Positions 11,416-20,327 are shown, counted from the first letter of the stretch. The stretch is DNA of 64,000 nucleotides from Streptomyces sp. H27-H1 (GCF_026627445.1 NZ_JAPNLJ010000007.1:92320-156319), one strand, 5' to 3'. The notes: generated from the letters alone by a model not told the origin. Numbers and translations: made by a program.

Positions 11416-12411
11416 TCAGGCCTCCGGCGAGAGCGTGTTCTCCGAGCGGCGGCCGGCCACGTAGTCCGCGACGTTCGCGACGGTGGTGTCGATGATCTGG
11501 CCCACCGCGTCGTGGGTGTAGTAGGCCTGGTGGGAGGTGACGACCACGTTCGGGAAGGTGATCAGCCGGGCCAGGGTGTCGTCCTCGACGGCCTCCAGGG
11601 ACTTGTCCAGGAAGAAGAGCCCGGCCTCCGCCTCGTACACGTCCAGACCCACCCCCGCGAAGCGCCCGGTCCGCAACTCCGTGACCAGCGCGTCCGTGTC
11701 CACGAGCCCGCCGCGGCTGGAGTTCACCAGGATCGCGTCGTCCTTCATCATCTTCAGCGCCTCGGCGCCGATGATGTGGTGCGTGGACTCCAGCAGCGGG
11801 ACGTGCAGGCTGATCAGGTCCGAGGACGCGAACAGCTCGTCCTTGTCCACGTACTTCATGCCCAGGTCCACGCACGCCGGGTTCTGCGCCACGTCCCAGC
11901 CCAGCAGGTTCATGCCGAAGCCGTGCGCGATCCGGGTGAACGCCTCTCCGATCTTGCCGGTGCCGAGCACCCCCACCGTGCGGCCGCGCATGTCGCGGCC
12001 CATCAGGCCGTTCAGCCGGAAGTCGAAGTCCCGCGTCCGGTTCGAGGCCCGGACGATCCGCCGGTTCACCGCCATGGCGAGGGTCCACGCGAACTCGGCC
12101 ACCGAGTACGGGGAGTAGTACGACACCCGGCTGACCGTCAGTCCGAGCTCGCGCGCGACGTCCAGGTCGATGTTGTTGAAGCCGGTGGAACGCTGGGCGA
12201 TCATCTTCGTCCCGCCCGCGGCCAGGGTCCGCAGCACCCGCCCGTTCAGATCCGCGTTGACGCTCGACGACACGATCTCGTACCCGGCCGCGATGGGAGC
12301 GGTGTCCTCGCTCAGGAAGACGTCCAGGCAGCGCACCTCGTGCTGGCCCGCGAAGGCCCTCTCGATGAGGGGCTTCTCGTCCCCCTGCACCCCGAATGCC
12401 AGGATTTCCAC
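11416..12411 (-). CDS. ldhA: D-2-hydroxyacid dehydrogenase, D-lactate dehydrogenase type
   Basis: NAD-dependent reduction of a 2-keto acid, probably pyruvate to D-lactate (331 aa). The Rossmann motif VGVLGTGKIG and the catalytic Arg (VNSSRGGLVD), Glu (GLDVYEAE) and His (TSHQAYYT) are in family order. STGFNNIDLD and SYYSPYSVAEF are typical of D-LDH. The GTG at 12411 is preferred because GGGAG lies 5 bases upstream; a GTG two codons earlier is also possible. Four 9-base direct repeats lie immediately upstream. The substrate is inferred from similarity to LdhA; other 2-hydroxyacids cannot be excluded. Confidence 0.88.
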   Translation of the reverse strand: MEILAFGVQGDEKPLIERAFAGQHEVRCLDVFLSEDTAPIAAGYEIVSSSVNADLNGRVLRTLAAGGTKMIAQRSTGFNNIDLDVARELGLTVSRVSYYSPYSVAEFAWTLAMAVNRRIVRASNRTRDFDFRLNGLMGRDMRGRTVGVLGTGKIGEAFTRIAHGFGMNLLGWDVAQNPACVDLGMKYVDKDELFASSDLISLHVPLLESTHHIIGAEALKMMKDDAILVNSSRGGLVDTDALVTELRTGRFAGVGLDVYEAEAGLFFLDKSLEAVEDDTLARLITFPNVVVTSHQAYYTHDAVGQIIDTTVANVADYVAGRRSENTLSPEA

Positions 12412-12422
12412 GTTCACTCCCG

Positions 12423-12458
12423 TACTGCGCTCACTGCGCGTACTGCGCGCACTGCGCC
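12423..12458 (-). repeat. Four tandem 9-base repeats upstream of ldhA
   Basis: On the forward strand the units are TACTGCGCT, CACTGCGCG, TACTGCGCG and CACTGCGCC, so there is also an 18-base period. They start 12 bases before the ldhA GTG, within its promoter or 5' leader. Exact tandem direct repeats are otherwise rare in this window. Confidence 0.8.
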
Positions 12459-12520
12459 AAAAATCGGACCATGGGCTGTTTGTCACCTTACGACCCACGG
12501 TCCGCACCCGCGCTCCCGGC

Positions 12521-13549
12521 TCAGCCGAAGAACACCCCGGCCTCCTGGTACAGCGCCGGGTCCACCGTCTTCAGCTTCGCCGTCGCCTCGGCGATCGGCA
12601 CCCGCACGATGTCCGTGCCCTTCAGCGCGACCATCTTCCCGAAGTCACCGTCGCGCACCGCGTCGATCGCGTGCAGCCCGAATCGGGTGGCCAGCCAGCG
12701 GTCGAAGGCGCTCGGGGTGCCGCCCCGCTGGACGTGCCCGAGCACGGTCGTACGGGCCTCCTTGCCGGTCCGGGCCTCGATCTCCTTGGCCAGCCACTCG
12801 CCCACGCCCGACAGCCGGACGTGCCCGAAGGAGTCCTTCGTCGCATCCTTCAGCACCATGTCGCCGTCCTTGGGCATCGCACCCTCGGCGACGCACACGA
12901 TGGGCGCGTAGCTCGACTTGAACCGCGAGCTCACCCAGGCGCAGACCTGGTCCACGTCGAAACGCTGCTCCGGGATGAGGATGACGTTGGCACCGCCCGC
13001 GAGCCCCGAGTGCAGGGCGATCCAGCCGGCGTGGCGGCCCATCACCTCGACGACCAGGACCCGCATGTGCGATTCGGCGGTGGTGTGCAGCCGGTCGATG
13101 GCCTCGGTGGCGATGCCGACGGCGGTGTCGAAGCCGAAGGTGTAGTCGGTGGCCGACAGGTCGTTGTCGATGGTCTTGGGGACCCCGACGCAGGGGACGC
13201 CGTACTCCTCGTAGAGCTTCGCGGCCACGCCGAGGGTGTCCTCGCCGCCGATCGCGACGAGGGCGTCGACCTCGTACTTGGCGAGGTTCTCCTTGATCTG
13301 GCGGACGCCGTTGTCCAGCTTGAACGGGTTGGTGCGCGAGGAGCCGAGGATGGTCCCGCCGCGCGGCAGGATCCCGCGGACGGCGGGGATGTCGAGCGGG
13401 ACGGTGCGGCCTTCGACCGCGCCGCGCCAGCCGTCCTTGAACCCGACGAAGTCGTAGGCGTACTCCTGCACGCCCTTGCGCACGACACTGCGGATCACCG
13501 CGTTGAGCCCGGGGCAGTCGCCGCCGCCCGTCAGCACTCCGACCTTCAT
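12521..13549 (-). CDS. pfkA: 6-phosphofructokinase, PfkA
   Basis: Phosphorylates fructose 6-phosphate at C1, the committed glycolytic step (342 aa). Motifs: GVLTGGGDCPGLNAVIR for phosphate binding, GGEDTLG, catalytic TIDNDLSATDYTFGFDTA, and MGRHAGWIAL for substrate binding. GGED puts it in the actinobacterial mixed group, whose members use ATP or pyrophosphate; I recall the Streptomyces enzyme as ATP-dependent. ATG 13549 has GAAGGGAA upstream, so an in-frame start 18 bases earlier is unlikely. Confidence 0.94.
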   Translation of the reverse strand: MKVGVLTGGGDCPGLNAVIRSVVRKGVQEYAYDFVGFKDGWRGAVEGRTVPLDIPAVRGILPRGGTILGSSRTNPFKLDNGVRQIKENLAKYEVDALVAIGGEDTLGVAAKLYEEYGVPCVGVPKTIDNDLSATDYTFGFDTAVGIATEAIDRLHTTAESHMRVLVVEVMGRHAGWIALHSGLAGGANVILIPEQRFDVDQVCAWVSSRFKSSYAPIVCVAEGAMPKDGDMVLKDATKDSFGHVRLSGVGEWLAKEIEARTGKEARTTVLGHVQRGGTPSAFDRWLATRFGLHAIDAVRDGDFGKMVALKGTDIVRVPIAEATAKLKTVDPALYQEAGVFFG

Positions 13550-13710
13550 GGAATTTCCCTTCGCCACAGGGCCCGCTGAGGCCGCAGGCCCGCATGACGG
13601 TCACGCTAGTGGTGACTCACGTCACAGCAAGATGCCGGGAAGGGTCAATTCTGGGGGAATTACGGGGCGTTGCGTACGCCCGTTCACTCGTACGAGGGCC
13701 GGCCCGTCCC

Positions 13711-14418
13711 CTACTCGTCGTCGAGGCCCCGCTCTATCGCGTACCGGACGAGCTCCACCCGGTTGTGCAACTGGAGCTTGCCCAGGGTGTTCTGCACGTG
13801 GTTCTGCACGGTGCGGTGCGAGATGACCAGCCGTTCCGCGATCTGCTTGTACGAGAGCCCCTTGGCCACCAGCCGCAGCACCTCGGTCTCCCGGTCGGTG
13901 AGCTCCGGGGCCTTGGGCTCGTTGGAGGCGGCCGGCGCCGGATCGGTGGCCAGCCGCCGGTACTCGCCGAGGACCAGGCCGGCCAGGCCCGGGGTGAAGA
14001 CGGGGTCGCCGGCCGCCGTGCGGCGCACGGCGTCGATGAGTTCCTGGGCGCCCGCGGACTTCAGCAGGTAGCCGGTGGCGCCGGACTTCACCGCTTCCAG
14101 GACGTCGGCGTGCTCGCCGCTCGCGGAGAGCACGAGGACCCGCAGCGCCGGGTTGGCCCCCACCAGCTCCTTGCAGACCTGGACCCCGGGCATGCCGGGC
14201 AGGTTGAGGTCGAGGACCAGGACGTGGGGGGCCACCGCGCGGGCCCGGCGGACGGCCTCGGGGCCGTCACCGGCGGTGGCCACCAGGTCGAAGCCCGCGG
14301 CGGCCAGGTCGCGGGCGACCGCGTCCCGCCACATCGGGTGGTCGTCCACGACCATGACCTTGATGCCGGCCAGGCCGCTCGGCCCACTCGGCTCGCTCGA
14401 CGCGCTCGGTTCGTTCAT
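13711..14418 (-). CDS. NarL/LuxR-family response regulator
   Basis: DNA-binding output of a two-component system (235 aa). The receiver domain covers about residues 18-135, with DD in VMVVDDHP, phosphoacceptor Asp in VLVLDLNLPGMPG and Lys in GYLLKSAG. A LuxR-type helix-turn-helix is at the C-terminus (LTDRETEVLRLVAKGLSYKQIAERLVISHRTVQNHV). The start ATG overlaps the stop of the upstream kinase by 4 bases. The signal and targets are unknown. Confidence 0.93.
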   Translation of the reverse strand: MNEPSASSEPSGPSGLAGIKVMVVDDHPMWRDAVARDLAAAGFDLVATAGDGPEAVRRARAVAPHVLVLDLNLPGMPGVQVCKELVGANPALRVLVLSASGEHADVLEAVKSGATGYLLKSAGAQELIDAVRRTAAGDPVFTPGLAGLVLGEYRRLATDPAPAASNEPKAPELTDRETEVLRLVAKGLSYKQIAERLVISHRTVQNHVQNTLGKLQLHNRVELVRYAIERGLDDE

Positions 14419-15623
14419 TGGGTGCTCCCCCTCGGTACTTTCAGTTCTACTTCGGTGCCCTGACCCGGTACCGACACCAGCTCGGCGCTGCCGCCGAGGT
14501 CGCGGAGCCGGCCGCGGATGGACAGGGCCACTCCCATCCGGCCCTCGCCCTCGGCCTGGTCGAGCCGGCCGGCCGGGATGCCCGGGCCGTCGTCGCGAAC
14601 GGTCACGATCACCTCGTCGCCCCAGTCCTCCACCAGGATCCAGGCGCTGGCTCCCTCGCCCGCATGCTTGCGCACGTTGTCCAGGGCGGCTCCGACCGCC
14701 GCGGCCAGCTCGCGCGCCGCGGGCACAGGCAACGGCACCGGGGTGCCCGGTTCGGCGAAGCTCACCCGCGAGCCGGCGTGCGGCGCGAGCAGGGTCCGCA
14801 GGTCCAGCTCGCCCTCGTCGGCTCCGGGTTCCTCCACCTCGAAGGCCGCCACGATCGCGCCGAGCGCCTCGTCGCGGGAGATCCGGGAGGGGCGCGCCAG
14901 TCCGCTGGATACCAGGGTGCGCAGCGCGATCTCCTGGTCCCCCGCCATCCGGCCCAGCTCGGCGGCCTCCCCGCCCAGTTCGGTGCCGCGCCGCTGGACC
15001 ATCGCGAGGACCTGGAGGACCCCGTCGTGGATGTCGCGGGCCAGTCGTTCGCGCTCGCGGGTGGCGGCCTCGATCTCCAGGGCGCGGGCGAGGGTGGCCT
15101 CACTGGCCCGGGCCACCTCGACGACGTAGCCGATGGCGATGGAGGCCACCCAGACCAGGAGCACGTTGTGCAGGGTGTCCCGGGTGGGCTCGCCTCGCTG
15201 GGCGAGATTGGCGGCGGCGACGAAGGTGGAGGCGAAACAGGCCCAGCGCCAGCCGCCCTTGATGGCGAAGGCGAGGACGGAGCCCGCCGTCCATATGCTG
15301 GGGAGGGTGGGACCGCCGTCGACGATCCGTGCGTGGGTGTCCGCGAGCGGGGTGAGCAGGATCCCGACGCAGGCGACGGTGAGGTCGGCGCACAGGAACC
15401 GCTTGGTGCAGCTGGCGGCGTTGGCCACCTTGGGCAGGGTGGCCAGGGTCCAGCCGGCGAGGAAGGCGAGGTAGGAGGCCGCGATCCAGGGGCGGTCGAA
15501 CTGCTTGTACGCGGAGGCGAACAGCAGCGCCGCGTAGACCATGGTGAGCAGCCGATAGGCCGTCAGGGCCCGCCACAGCGGCTGCTCCACCGACATGCCT
15601 ACGACGCGCTCGCGCTTCGCCAT
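14415..15623 (-). CDS. Sensor histidine kinase (HisKA_3 type)
   Basis: Membrane sensor partner of the adjacent regulator (402 aa from the ATG at 15623). The N-terminal half has several hydrophobic segments (for example LLTMVYAALLFASAY, IAASYLAFLAGWTLA, CADLTVACVGILLTP and NVLLVWVASIAIGYV). The phosphorylated His is in RLARDIHDGVLQVL, and the ATPase domain has LDNVRKHA, DDGPGIP and GVALSIRGRL. The gene is translationally coupled to the regulator by ATGA. The ATG at 15596 is an alternative start; GGGGGAG abuts 15623 closely, so the exact start is uncertain. Confidence 0.9.
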   Translation of the reverse strand: MAKRERVVGMSVEQPLWRALTAYRLLTMVYAALLFASAYKQFDRPWIAASYLAFLAGWTLATLPKVANAASCTKRFLCADLTVACVGILLTPLADTHARIVDGGPTLPSIWTAGSVLAFAIKGGWRWACFASTFVAAANLAQRGEPTRDTLHNVLLVWVASIAIGYVVEVARASEATLARALEIEAATRERERLARDIHDGVLQVLAMVQRRGTELGGEAAELGRMAGDQEIALRTLVSSGLARPSRISRDEALGAIVAAFEVEEPGADEGELDLRTLLAPHAGSRVSFAEPGTPVPLPVPAARELAAAVGAALDNVRKHAGEGASAWILVEDWGDEVIVTVRDDGPGIPAGRLDQAEGEGRMGVALSIRGRLRDLGGSAELVSVPGQGTEVELKVPRGSTQ

Positions 15624-15661
15624 CTCCCCCACCCCGTGCGGGCGGTCCCGCCCTCGTGCTG

Positions 15662-16411
15662 TTACTTGTCGGTGTCCGCGGCCCGGTCGGCCGTCTCCGC
15701 CTTCTCGTTCTTGGCGGCGGCTTTCTCCGCGTCGGCGATCTGGCGCTTGGCGGCCGTGGCGTAGATGTCCACGTACTCCTGGCCGGAGAGCTTCATGATC
15801 TCGTACATGACCTCGTCGGTCACCGAGCGGAGGATGAAGCGGTCCCCGTCCATGCCCTGGTAGCGGCTGAAGTCCAGCGGCTTGCCGATCCGGATGCCCG
15901 GGCGCATCAGCTTGGGCACCACCTTGCCGGGCGGCTGGATCTTCTCCGTGTCGATCATCGCCACGGGGATCACGGGCGCACCGGTGGCCAGCGCCACCCG
16001 GGCCAGGCCGCCGGGCTTTCCGCGGTACAGCCGGCCGTCGGGTGAACGCGTTCCCTCGGGGTAGATACCGAACAGCTCTCCGCGCTCGATGACGTCGATG
16101 CCGCTCTTGATCGCGGCCTCGCCGGCCCCGCGCGCACCCGAGCGGTCCACCGGGAGCTGGCCGACGCCCTTGAAGAAGGCTGCCGTCAGCTTGCCCTTGA
16201 CGCCCGGGGAGGTGAAGTACTCCGCCTTCGCGATGAAGGTCACCTTGCGGTCCAGCACGGCCGGGAGGAAGAAGGAATCGGAGAACGACAGGTGGTTGCT
16301 CGCGAGGATCGCCGGCCCTTCGGCGGGAATGTTTTCGAGGCCCTCCACCCACGGTCTGAAGGCGAGCTTCAGGGAACCGCCGATCGAGAACTTCATTGCG
16401 CCGTAGATCAA
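15662..16411 (-). CDS. 1-acylglycerol-3-phosphate acyltransferase (PlsC family)
   Basis: Membrane-associated acyltransferase of phospholipid synthesis, converting lysophosphatidate to phosphatidate (249 aa). The HX4D catalytic motif is NHLSFSD and the phosphate-binding motif is YPEGTRSPDGRLYRG. The start is a TTG at 16411: GGAAGG lies 8 bases upstream and the residues MIYGAMKFSIGG fit the family N-terminus; an ATG at 16396 is the alternative. The Lys/Glu/Ala-rich C-terminus after residue 220 is probably a charged tail. It ends 38 bases before the sensor kinase start, so one transcript is possible. Confidence 0.92.
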   Translation of the reverse strand: MIYGAMKFSIGGSLKLAFRPWVEGLENIPAEGPAILASNHLSFSDSFFLPAVLDRKVTFIAKAEYFTSPGVKGKLTAAFFKGVGQLPVDRSGARGAGEAAIKSGIDVIERGELFGIYPEGTRSPDGRLYRGKPGGLARVALATGAPVIPVAMIDTEKIQPPGKVVPKLMRPGIRIGKPLDFSRYQGMDGDRFILRSVTDEVMYEIMKLSGQEYVDIYATAAKRQIADAEKAAAKNEKAETADRAADTDK

Positions 16412-16560
16412 CTCGAAAGCCTTCCTGTATCTGTCGAACAGACCTTAACCCGTGGCCGCCCCCGGAGCCGTCCGACGACCCTGGTCGGTGCCACCCCCGT
16501 CGCGTACGGTGAAGTCACACAGCGCTACGCACCCCCTCGCCCCCCTCGAAGGAGACCCTG

Positions 16561-17340
16561 GTGCCCGTCCTCCCTGGAGCCGAGCCGTTCCGCCACGAGG
16601 GCGGAAAGGTCGGCGTCCTCCTCTGCCACGGCTTCACCGGTTCCCCCCAGTCGATGCGGCCCTGGGCCGAGCATCTGGCCTCGCGGGGACTGACGGTGTC
16701 GCTGCCCCTGCTCCCCGGGCACGGGACGCGCTGGCAGGACATGCAGCTCACCGGCTGGCAGGACTGGTACGCCGAGGTGGACCGCGCACTGCGCGAACTG
16801 CTCGACAGCTGCGAGCAGGTGTTCGTCTTCGGGCTGTCGATGGGCGGCGCGCTGGCGCTGCGGCTCGCGGCGAAGCACGGGGACTCCATCGCCGGCATCG
16901 TCCTCGTCAACCCGGTCAACAAGGTGCACGACCCGCTGGCCGTGGCCCTTCCGGTGGTCAAGCACTTCATCCGGTCGACGTCGGGCATCGCGAGCGACAT
17001 CGCCAAGCCCGGTTCGCAAGAGGTCGGCTACGACCGGATCCCGACCCGCGCCGCGCACTCGCTGCGCAAGTTCCTGCAGATGCTGGACACCGAACTGCCG
17101 CAGGTGACGCAGCCGCTGCTGCTCCTGCACAGCCCGCAGGACCACGTGGTGCGGCCGACGGACTCGACGCGGGTCCTGGCCCGGGTGTCCTCCACCGATG
17201 TCACCGAGACGCTGCTGGAACAGAGTTACCACGTCGCGACGTTGGACCATGACGCGGAGCGGATCTTCGCGGACAGTTACGCGTTCGTCGGGCGGCTGAC
17301 GGAGAGCTTGGGCAGGGAGGGGGCGGCCAGCGGTGGCTGA
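16561..17340 (+). CDS. Alpha/beta hydrolase, Est30-type carboxylesterase
   Basis: Cytosolic esterase or monoacylglycerol lipase (259 aa). The oxyanion motif CHGFTGSP, nucleophile Ser in FGLSMGGA, Asp in HSPQDHVV and His in SYHVATLDHD form the expected triad, and LPGHG and WYAEVDRAL are typical of Est30/YvaK enzymes. The GTG start at 16561 has GAAGGAGA upstream. It is divergent from plsC and overlaps the next gene by 8 bases. A role in lipid turnover is suggested only by the PlsC neighbour. Confidence 0.9.
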   Translation: MPVLPGAEPFRHEGGKVGVLLCHGFTGSPQSMRPWAEHLASRGLTVSLPLLPGHGTRWQDMQLTGWQDWYAEVDRALRELLDSCEQVFVFGLSMGGALALRLAAKHGDSIAGIVLVNPVNKVHDPLAVALPVVKHFIRSTSGIASDIAKPGSQEVGYDRIPTRAAHSLRKFLQMLDTELPQVTQPLLLLHSPQDHVVRPTDSTRVLARVSSTDVTETLLEQSYHVATLDHDAERIFADSYAFVGRLTESLGREGAASGG

Positions 17341-17911
17341 GCACGAGGAATCCAGCGGGGGTGTCCCCCCGCTGGACGAGGAAGCGGCGTGGGCGGCGAT
17401 CGTGGCCGGCTACGGCCAGGAGCCCGCGGACCCGCCGGGCGCGAGACCGTTCCGACCCATCGAGAACCTGCTCCTCCCGGAGGAAGACGTCAAACCGATC
17501 CCCCCGATCCCCCCGGTCTCCCCGGCCTCCCCGGAACCCCCGTCGGCGGCTCTGGGCAGCTCGGTGGTGTTCGCCCCGGGCGTGGGCGGACCGGGCGTGG
17601 GCGCCCCGGGTCCGCGCGACCACTCCCTGGCCGACCCCGACGACTCCCCCGAAGCCGCTAAGGACGAGGGGCACTTCGTACCCCCGGAGCCGGAGCTGCC
17701 GGAAGCGGACGCGACGTCGAAGTTCGCCTGGCTGGCCGTGGTGGGCGGACCGGTCCTACTGCTCCTGGCGGTGCTGCTCCAGTGGGAGATGACCTGGTGG
17801 CTGACGACACTGGGCGTCGGCGGCTTCCTGGGCGGCTTCGCCACCCTGGTCGCACGCATGTCGTCGGGCGAGGACGAGGACGACGACCCGGGCCGCGGCG
17901 CGGTGGTCTGA
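17333..17911 (+). CDS. Acidic proline-rich membrane protein, unknown function
   Basis: A 192-aa protein with no recognised domain. Residues 1-125 are acidic and Pro-rich (PIPPIPPVSPASPEPP), probably disordered. Two adjacent hydrophobic segments follow at about 130-148 (FAWLAVVGGPVLLLLAVLL) and 155-172 (WWLTTLGVGGFLGGFATL). The tail is very acidic (SSGEDEDDDPG). The GTG at 17333 overlaps the esterase stop by 8 bases, so translation is coupled and the two probably work together. A strong palindrome follows as terminator. Confidence 0.8.
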   Translation: MAEHEESSGGVPPLDEEAAWAAIVAGYGQEPADPPGARPFRPIENLLLPEEDVKPIPPIPPVSPASPEPPSAALGSSVVFAPGVGGPGVGAPGPRDHSLADPDDSPEAAKDEGHFVPPEPELPEADATSKFAWLAVVGGPVLLLLAVLLQWEMTWWLTTLGVGGFLGGFATLVARMSSGEDEDDDPGRGAVV

Positions 17912-17925
17912 CCCACCACACGGAT

Positions 17926-17975
17926 CGCCTCAAACGCCGGCGGGGCTATCCATAGCCCCGCCGGCGTTTGAGGCG
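17926..17975. repeat. REP-like palindrome, 24-base perfect stem
   Basis: Perfect 24-base inverted repeat (17926-17949 with 17952-17975) and a 2-base gap. The core CCTCAAACGCCGGCGGGGCT recurs in related form at 49144-49213. It lies between convergent genes and will act as a bidirectional terminator. The repeated core shows it belongs to a dispersed family. Confidence 0.9.
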
Positions 17976-18020
17976 GGGGGTCCGGGGGCGGAACCCCAGG
18001 AGCAGTTCAGCCCGTCCGCC

Positions 18021-18773
18021 TCAACAAGACGGAAGCCTGAGGGCCGCCAGAACCGGAAGGTGGTCCGTCGCGCGGGCCAGGTCCCGGGAGTCGACCCCGG
18101 CCAGCCCCTCGGGCACACCGCAGCCCAGCACCTCCACCCCCGCACTGGCGAACACCGCATCGATCCGCCGCGGCGCCGCCGACCGCACCCACGTGTGCTC
18201 CCCGCCCCACGGCGCCGCCCCCCAGCAGTCCTGCAGCGCCCCCGCCAGCCGGCGGAAGGCCGCCCCCGACGGACCCTCGTTGATGTCCCCCGCGGCGATC
18301 GCGTACGGCACGTCCATCCCCGCGAGCCGCTCCAGGAGCAGATCCGACTGTGCGAGCCGCTCCGGCCCGTCCAGCGACAGGTGGGCGCTGAGCACCCCGA
18401 TCCGGACCCCGCCCATCCGTACGACCGCGGTGGCGAATCCCCGCCGGTGTCGGCCCGGGGTCAACGGCAGCAGTACGTCCTCGGTCCGCTCCACGAAGGC
18501 CCGTAGGGAGCACAGGAGCAGCGGTCCCGCCGCCGTCGCGCCGCCCGACAGGACCACCAGGTCGCACTTGGCGGCGAGCCGCGCCGCGTGTTTGCGCCAC
18601 CGGAAGAACCGCGGTGCCTCCTGGACGCACACCAGGTCCGGCGCACAAGCGCGGATCACCCGCGCGAGCGCGTCCTCGTCGTCGCGCAGCGAGCGGACGT
18701 TGTAGGAGAGCACCCGGATCACGGCGGAACCATCGGCTTCGGTACGGGAGTTCGGCAGCTCGGTGAGTTCCAT
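18021..18773 (-). CDS. Endonuclease/exonuclease/phosphatase family protein
   Basis: A 250-aa protein of the metal-dependent EEP fold, which includes nucleases and phosphodiesterases. The motifs are LSYNVRSL (Asn), CVQEAPRF (Glu), LSAHLSLDG (His), AAGDINEGPSG (Asp/Asn), RRIDAVFAS (Asp) and ATDHLPVLA (Asp-His), all in family order. There is no signal peptide. The ATG at 18773 lacks a Shine-Dalgarno, while TATGTT ends exactly 6 bases upstream, so a leaderless message is likely. The substrate cannot be told from sequence. Confidence 0.88.
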   Translation of the reverse strand: MELTELPNSRTEADGSAVIRVLSYNVRSLRDDEDALARVIRACAPDLVCVQEAPRFFRWRKHAARLAAKCDLVVLSGGATAAGPLLLCSLRAFVERTEDVLLPLTPGRHRRGFATAVVRMGGVRIGVLSAHLSLDGPERLAQSDLLLERLAGMDVPYAIAAGDINEGPSGAAFRRLAGALQDCWGAAPWGGEHTWVRSAAPRRIDAVFASAGVEVLGCGVPEGLAGVDSRDLARATDHLPVLAALRLPSC

Positions 18774-18790
18774 AGGGGCAACATAACGAG

Positions 18791-18826
18791 ACTGCCCGCC
18801 GCACCCCAGGGGGCGCGGCGGGCAGT
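18791..18826 (-). terminator. Terminator of glkA
   Basis: ACTGCCCGCCGC (18791-18802) pairs with GCGGCGGGCAGT (18815-18826). It starts 18 bases past the glkA stop and stands directly upstream of the next gene's promoter. Confidence 0.75.
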
Positions 18827-18844
18827 GTCCCGATATCGGTGGGC

Positions 18845-19786
18845 TCAGCCCTGGCGCGCCAGGTCCGCCGCGCCGACGAGGCCGGCCTTGCCGCCCAGCT
18901 GCGCCGCGAGCACCTGCGCGTGCGGACGCCAGGCGCCGCCGATCAGCCAGCGCTTGAAGGATTTGCGGATCGGGTCGAGGACCAGGTCGCCCTCGTCCGA
19001 GACGCCGCCGCCGACGATGAACGCCGACGGGTCGAAGAGCGAGGCCAGGTCCGCGAGGCCGGCGCCCGCCCAGCGGGCCAGTTCGCGGAAGGAGTCGATG
19101 GCCACCAGGTCGCCGGCCCGGGCCGCCTCGCTGATGTGCTTGCCCTCGATGCCCTCGGCGGTGCCGTCGCCGAGGGAGAGGAGGATCTTCGCGTTCTCGG
19201 GGGTGGCGTTGGCCCGCTGCTTGGCGTAGCGGACGAGCGCGCGGCCGGAGGCGTACTGCTCCCAGCAGCCCTGGCTGCCGCATCCGCACAGCAGGCCGTC
19301 CGGGACCACCCGGATGTGGCCGAACTCGGCGGCCACGCCGAAGCGTCCGCGCCGGAGCTTGTTGCCGATGATGATGCCGCCGCCCAGGCCCGTGCCGAGC
19401 GTGATGCAGATGACGTCCTCGTGGCCCTGGCCGGCGCCGAAGCGGTATTCGCCCCAGGCGGCGCAGTTCGCGTCGTTCTCGACGACCACGGGCAGGCCGA
19501 TGCGCTGCTCGACCTTGTCCTTCAGCGGCTCGTGCCGCCAGTTGATGTTCGGCGCGAAGAGTACGGTCGCGCGCTTGTCGTCGACGTATCCGGCGGCGCC
19601 GATGCCGACCGCGTCGATGGTGTGGCTGGCGCTGACCTCGGATACGGCAGCGCAGATCGCGTCCGTCACCCCGTCCGCGGTCGGCGGAGTGGGCACCTTG
19701 TACGTCTCAAGGATGGTGCCGTCTTCGTCGACCACGCCGGCCGCGATCTTCGTGCCGCCGATGTCGACGCCGATGGTGAGTCCCAT
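18845..19786 (-). CDS. glkA: ROK-family glucokinase GlkA
   Basis: Phosphorylates glucose with ATP; in Streptomyces GlkA is also a key player in carbon catabolite repression (313 aa). ROK features: ATP-binding DIGGTKIA, catalytic region VENDANCAAWGE, LGTGLGGGII, sugar-binding EFGHI, and the zinc-binding CGCGSQGCWEQYASG. Length and order are those of the known Streptomyces enzyme. GAGGGA lies just before the ATG. It appears to be transcribed alone, with a terminator of its own. Confidence 0.95.
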   Translation of the reverse strand: MGLTIGVDIGGTKIAAGVVDEDGTILETYKVPTPPTADGVTDAICAAVSEVSASHTIDAVGIGAAGYVDDKRATVLFAPNINWRHEPLKDKVEQRIGLPVVVENDANCAAWGEYRFGAGQGHEDVICITLGTGLGGGIIIGNKLRRGRFGVAAEFGHIRVVPDGLLCGCGSQGCWEQYASGRALVRYAKQRANATPENAKILLSLGDGTAEGIEGKHISEAARAGDLVAIDSFRELARWAGAGLADLASLFDPSAFIVGGGVSDEGDLVLDPIRKSFKRWLIGGAWRPHAQVLAAQLGGKAGLVGAADLARQG

Positions 19787-19847
19787 TAGTCCCTCGGTTT
19801 CCGGTCAAACCCCGCCGCTGTCAACCGTACCCGAGGGAGGGGGAGGT

Positions 19848-20327
19848 TCAGTCGAGATCGATCCGCTCGGTGGAACCGTCGCCCTCGTCACGGGGGTCCT
19901 TCGCGTTTCCGCTGCCCCGCTCGGGGGTCTGTTCGTCGCGCGTCCAGCGGCGCTCGTGGCCCTCGACCGCTGAGCGGTAGGCGGCGAGCAGCTCGGAGCC
20001 GGCCGCCGCGAGGTGGTCGAAGACCTCGGGGTTGCGCTCGACAACGGGTTTGGCGGCGGTCTTCGCCTGGTTGACGAACTGCCGCACGGCGCCCTGCGCG
20101 GCGACGCCGAACAGCGGGTTGTTCAGCGCGGAAACCTTGTCGGAAACCTTGTCCGCGACGGCTTCGAAGAGCTTGAACAGCTCCTCGGCGGCGGTCCCGG
20201 CTCCTGCGGAGGCGCCCTGCTCGGACCTGCGGCGCTCCTTCTCGGCGGCCAGGTCCTCGGCGCAGGCGTCGGCCCAGGCGTCGTCGCCGTCGGGGGCGTC
20301 GGTGGGGCGGTCGGTGGCCTCGCTCAT
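19848..20327 (-). CDS. DUF5304-type protein
   Basis: A 159-aa soluble protein of unknown function that I place in DUF5304. It is acidic at the N-terminus, with a probable helical middle (EELFKLFEAVADKVSDKVSALNN and the following GAVRQFVNQAKTAAKPVVERNP), and very charged at the C-terminus. The ATG at 20327 has AGGAGAG upstream. It follows the SRPBCC and ArsA-like genes on the same strand, a group that appears to be one operon. Confidence 0.8.
   Translation of the reverse strand: MSEATDRPTDAPDGDDAWADACAEDLAAEKERRRSEQGASAGAGTAAEELFKLFEAVADKVSDKVSALNNPLFGVAAQGAVRQFVNQAKTAAKPVVERNPEVFDHLAAAGSELLAAYRSAVEGHERRWTRDEQTPERGSGNAKDPRDEGDGSTERIDLD

Noticed and set aside
13621..13665. Short dyads (GTGAC words; AATTC/GAATT) upstream of pfkA and after the response regulator gene
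   Set aside because: Arms of only 5 bases with no supporting feature.
15659..16352. Upstream extension of the sensor kinase frame through plsC
   Set aside because: The frame is open by composition only; plsC motifs are in another frame of the same strand, and the kinase homology begins near 15623.
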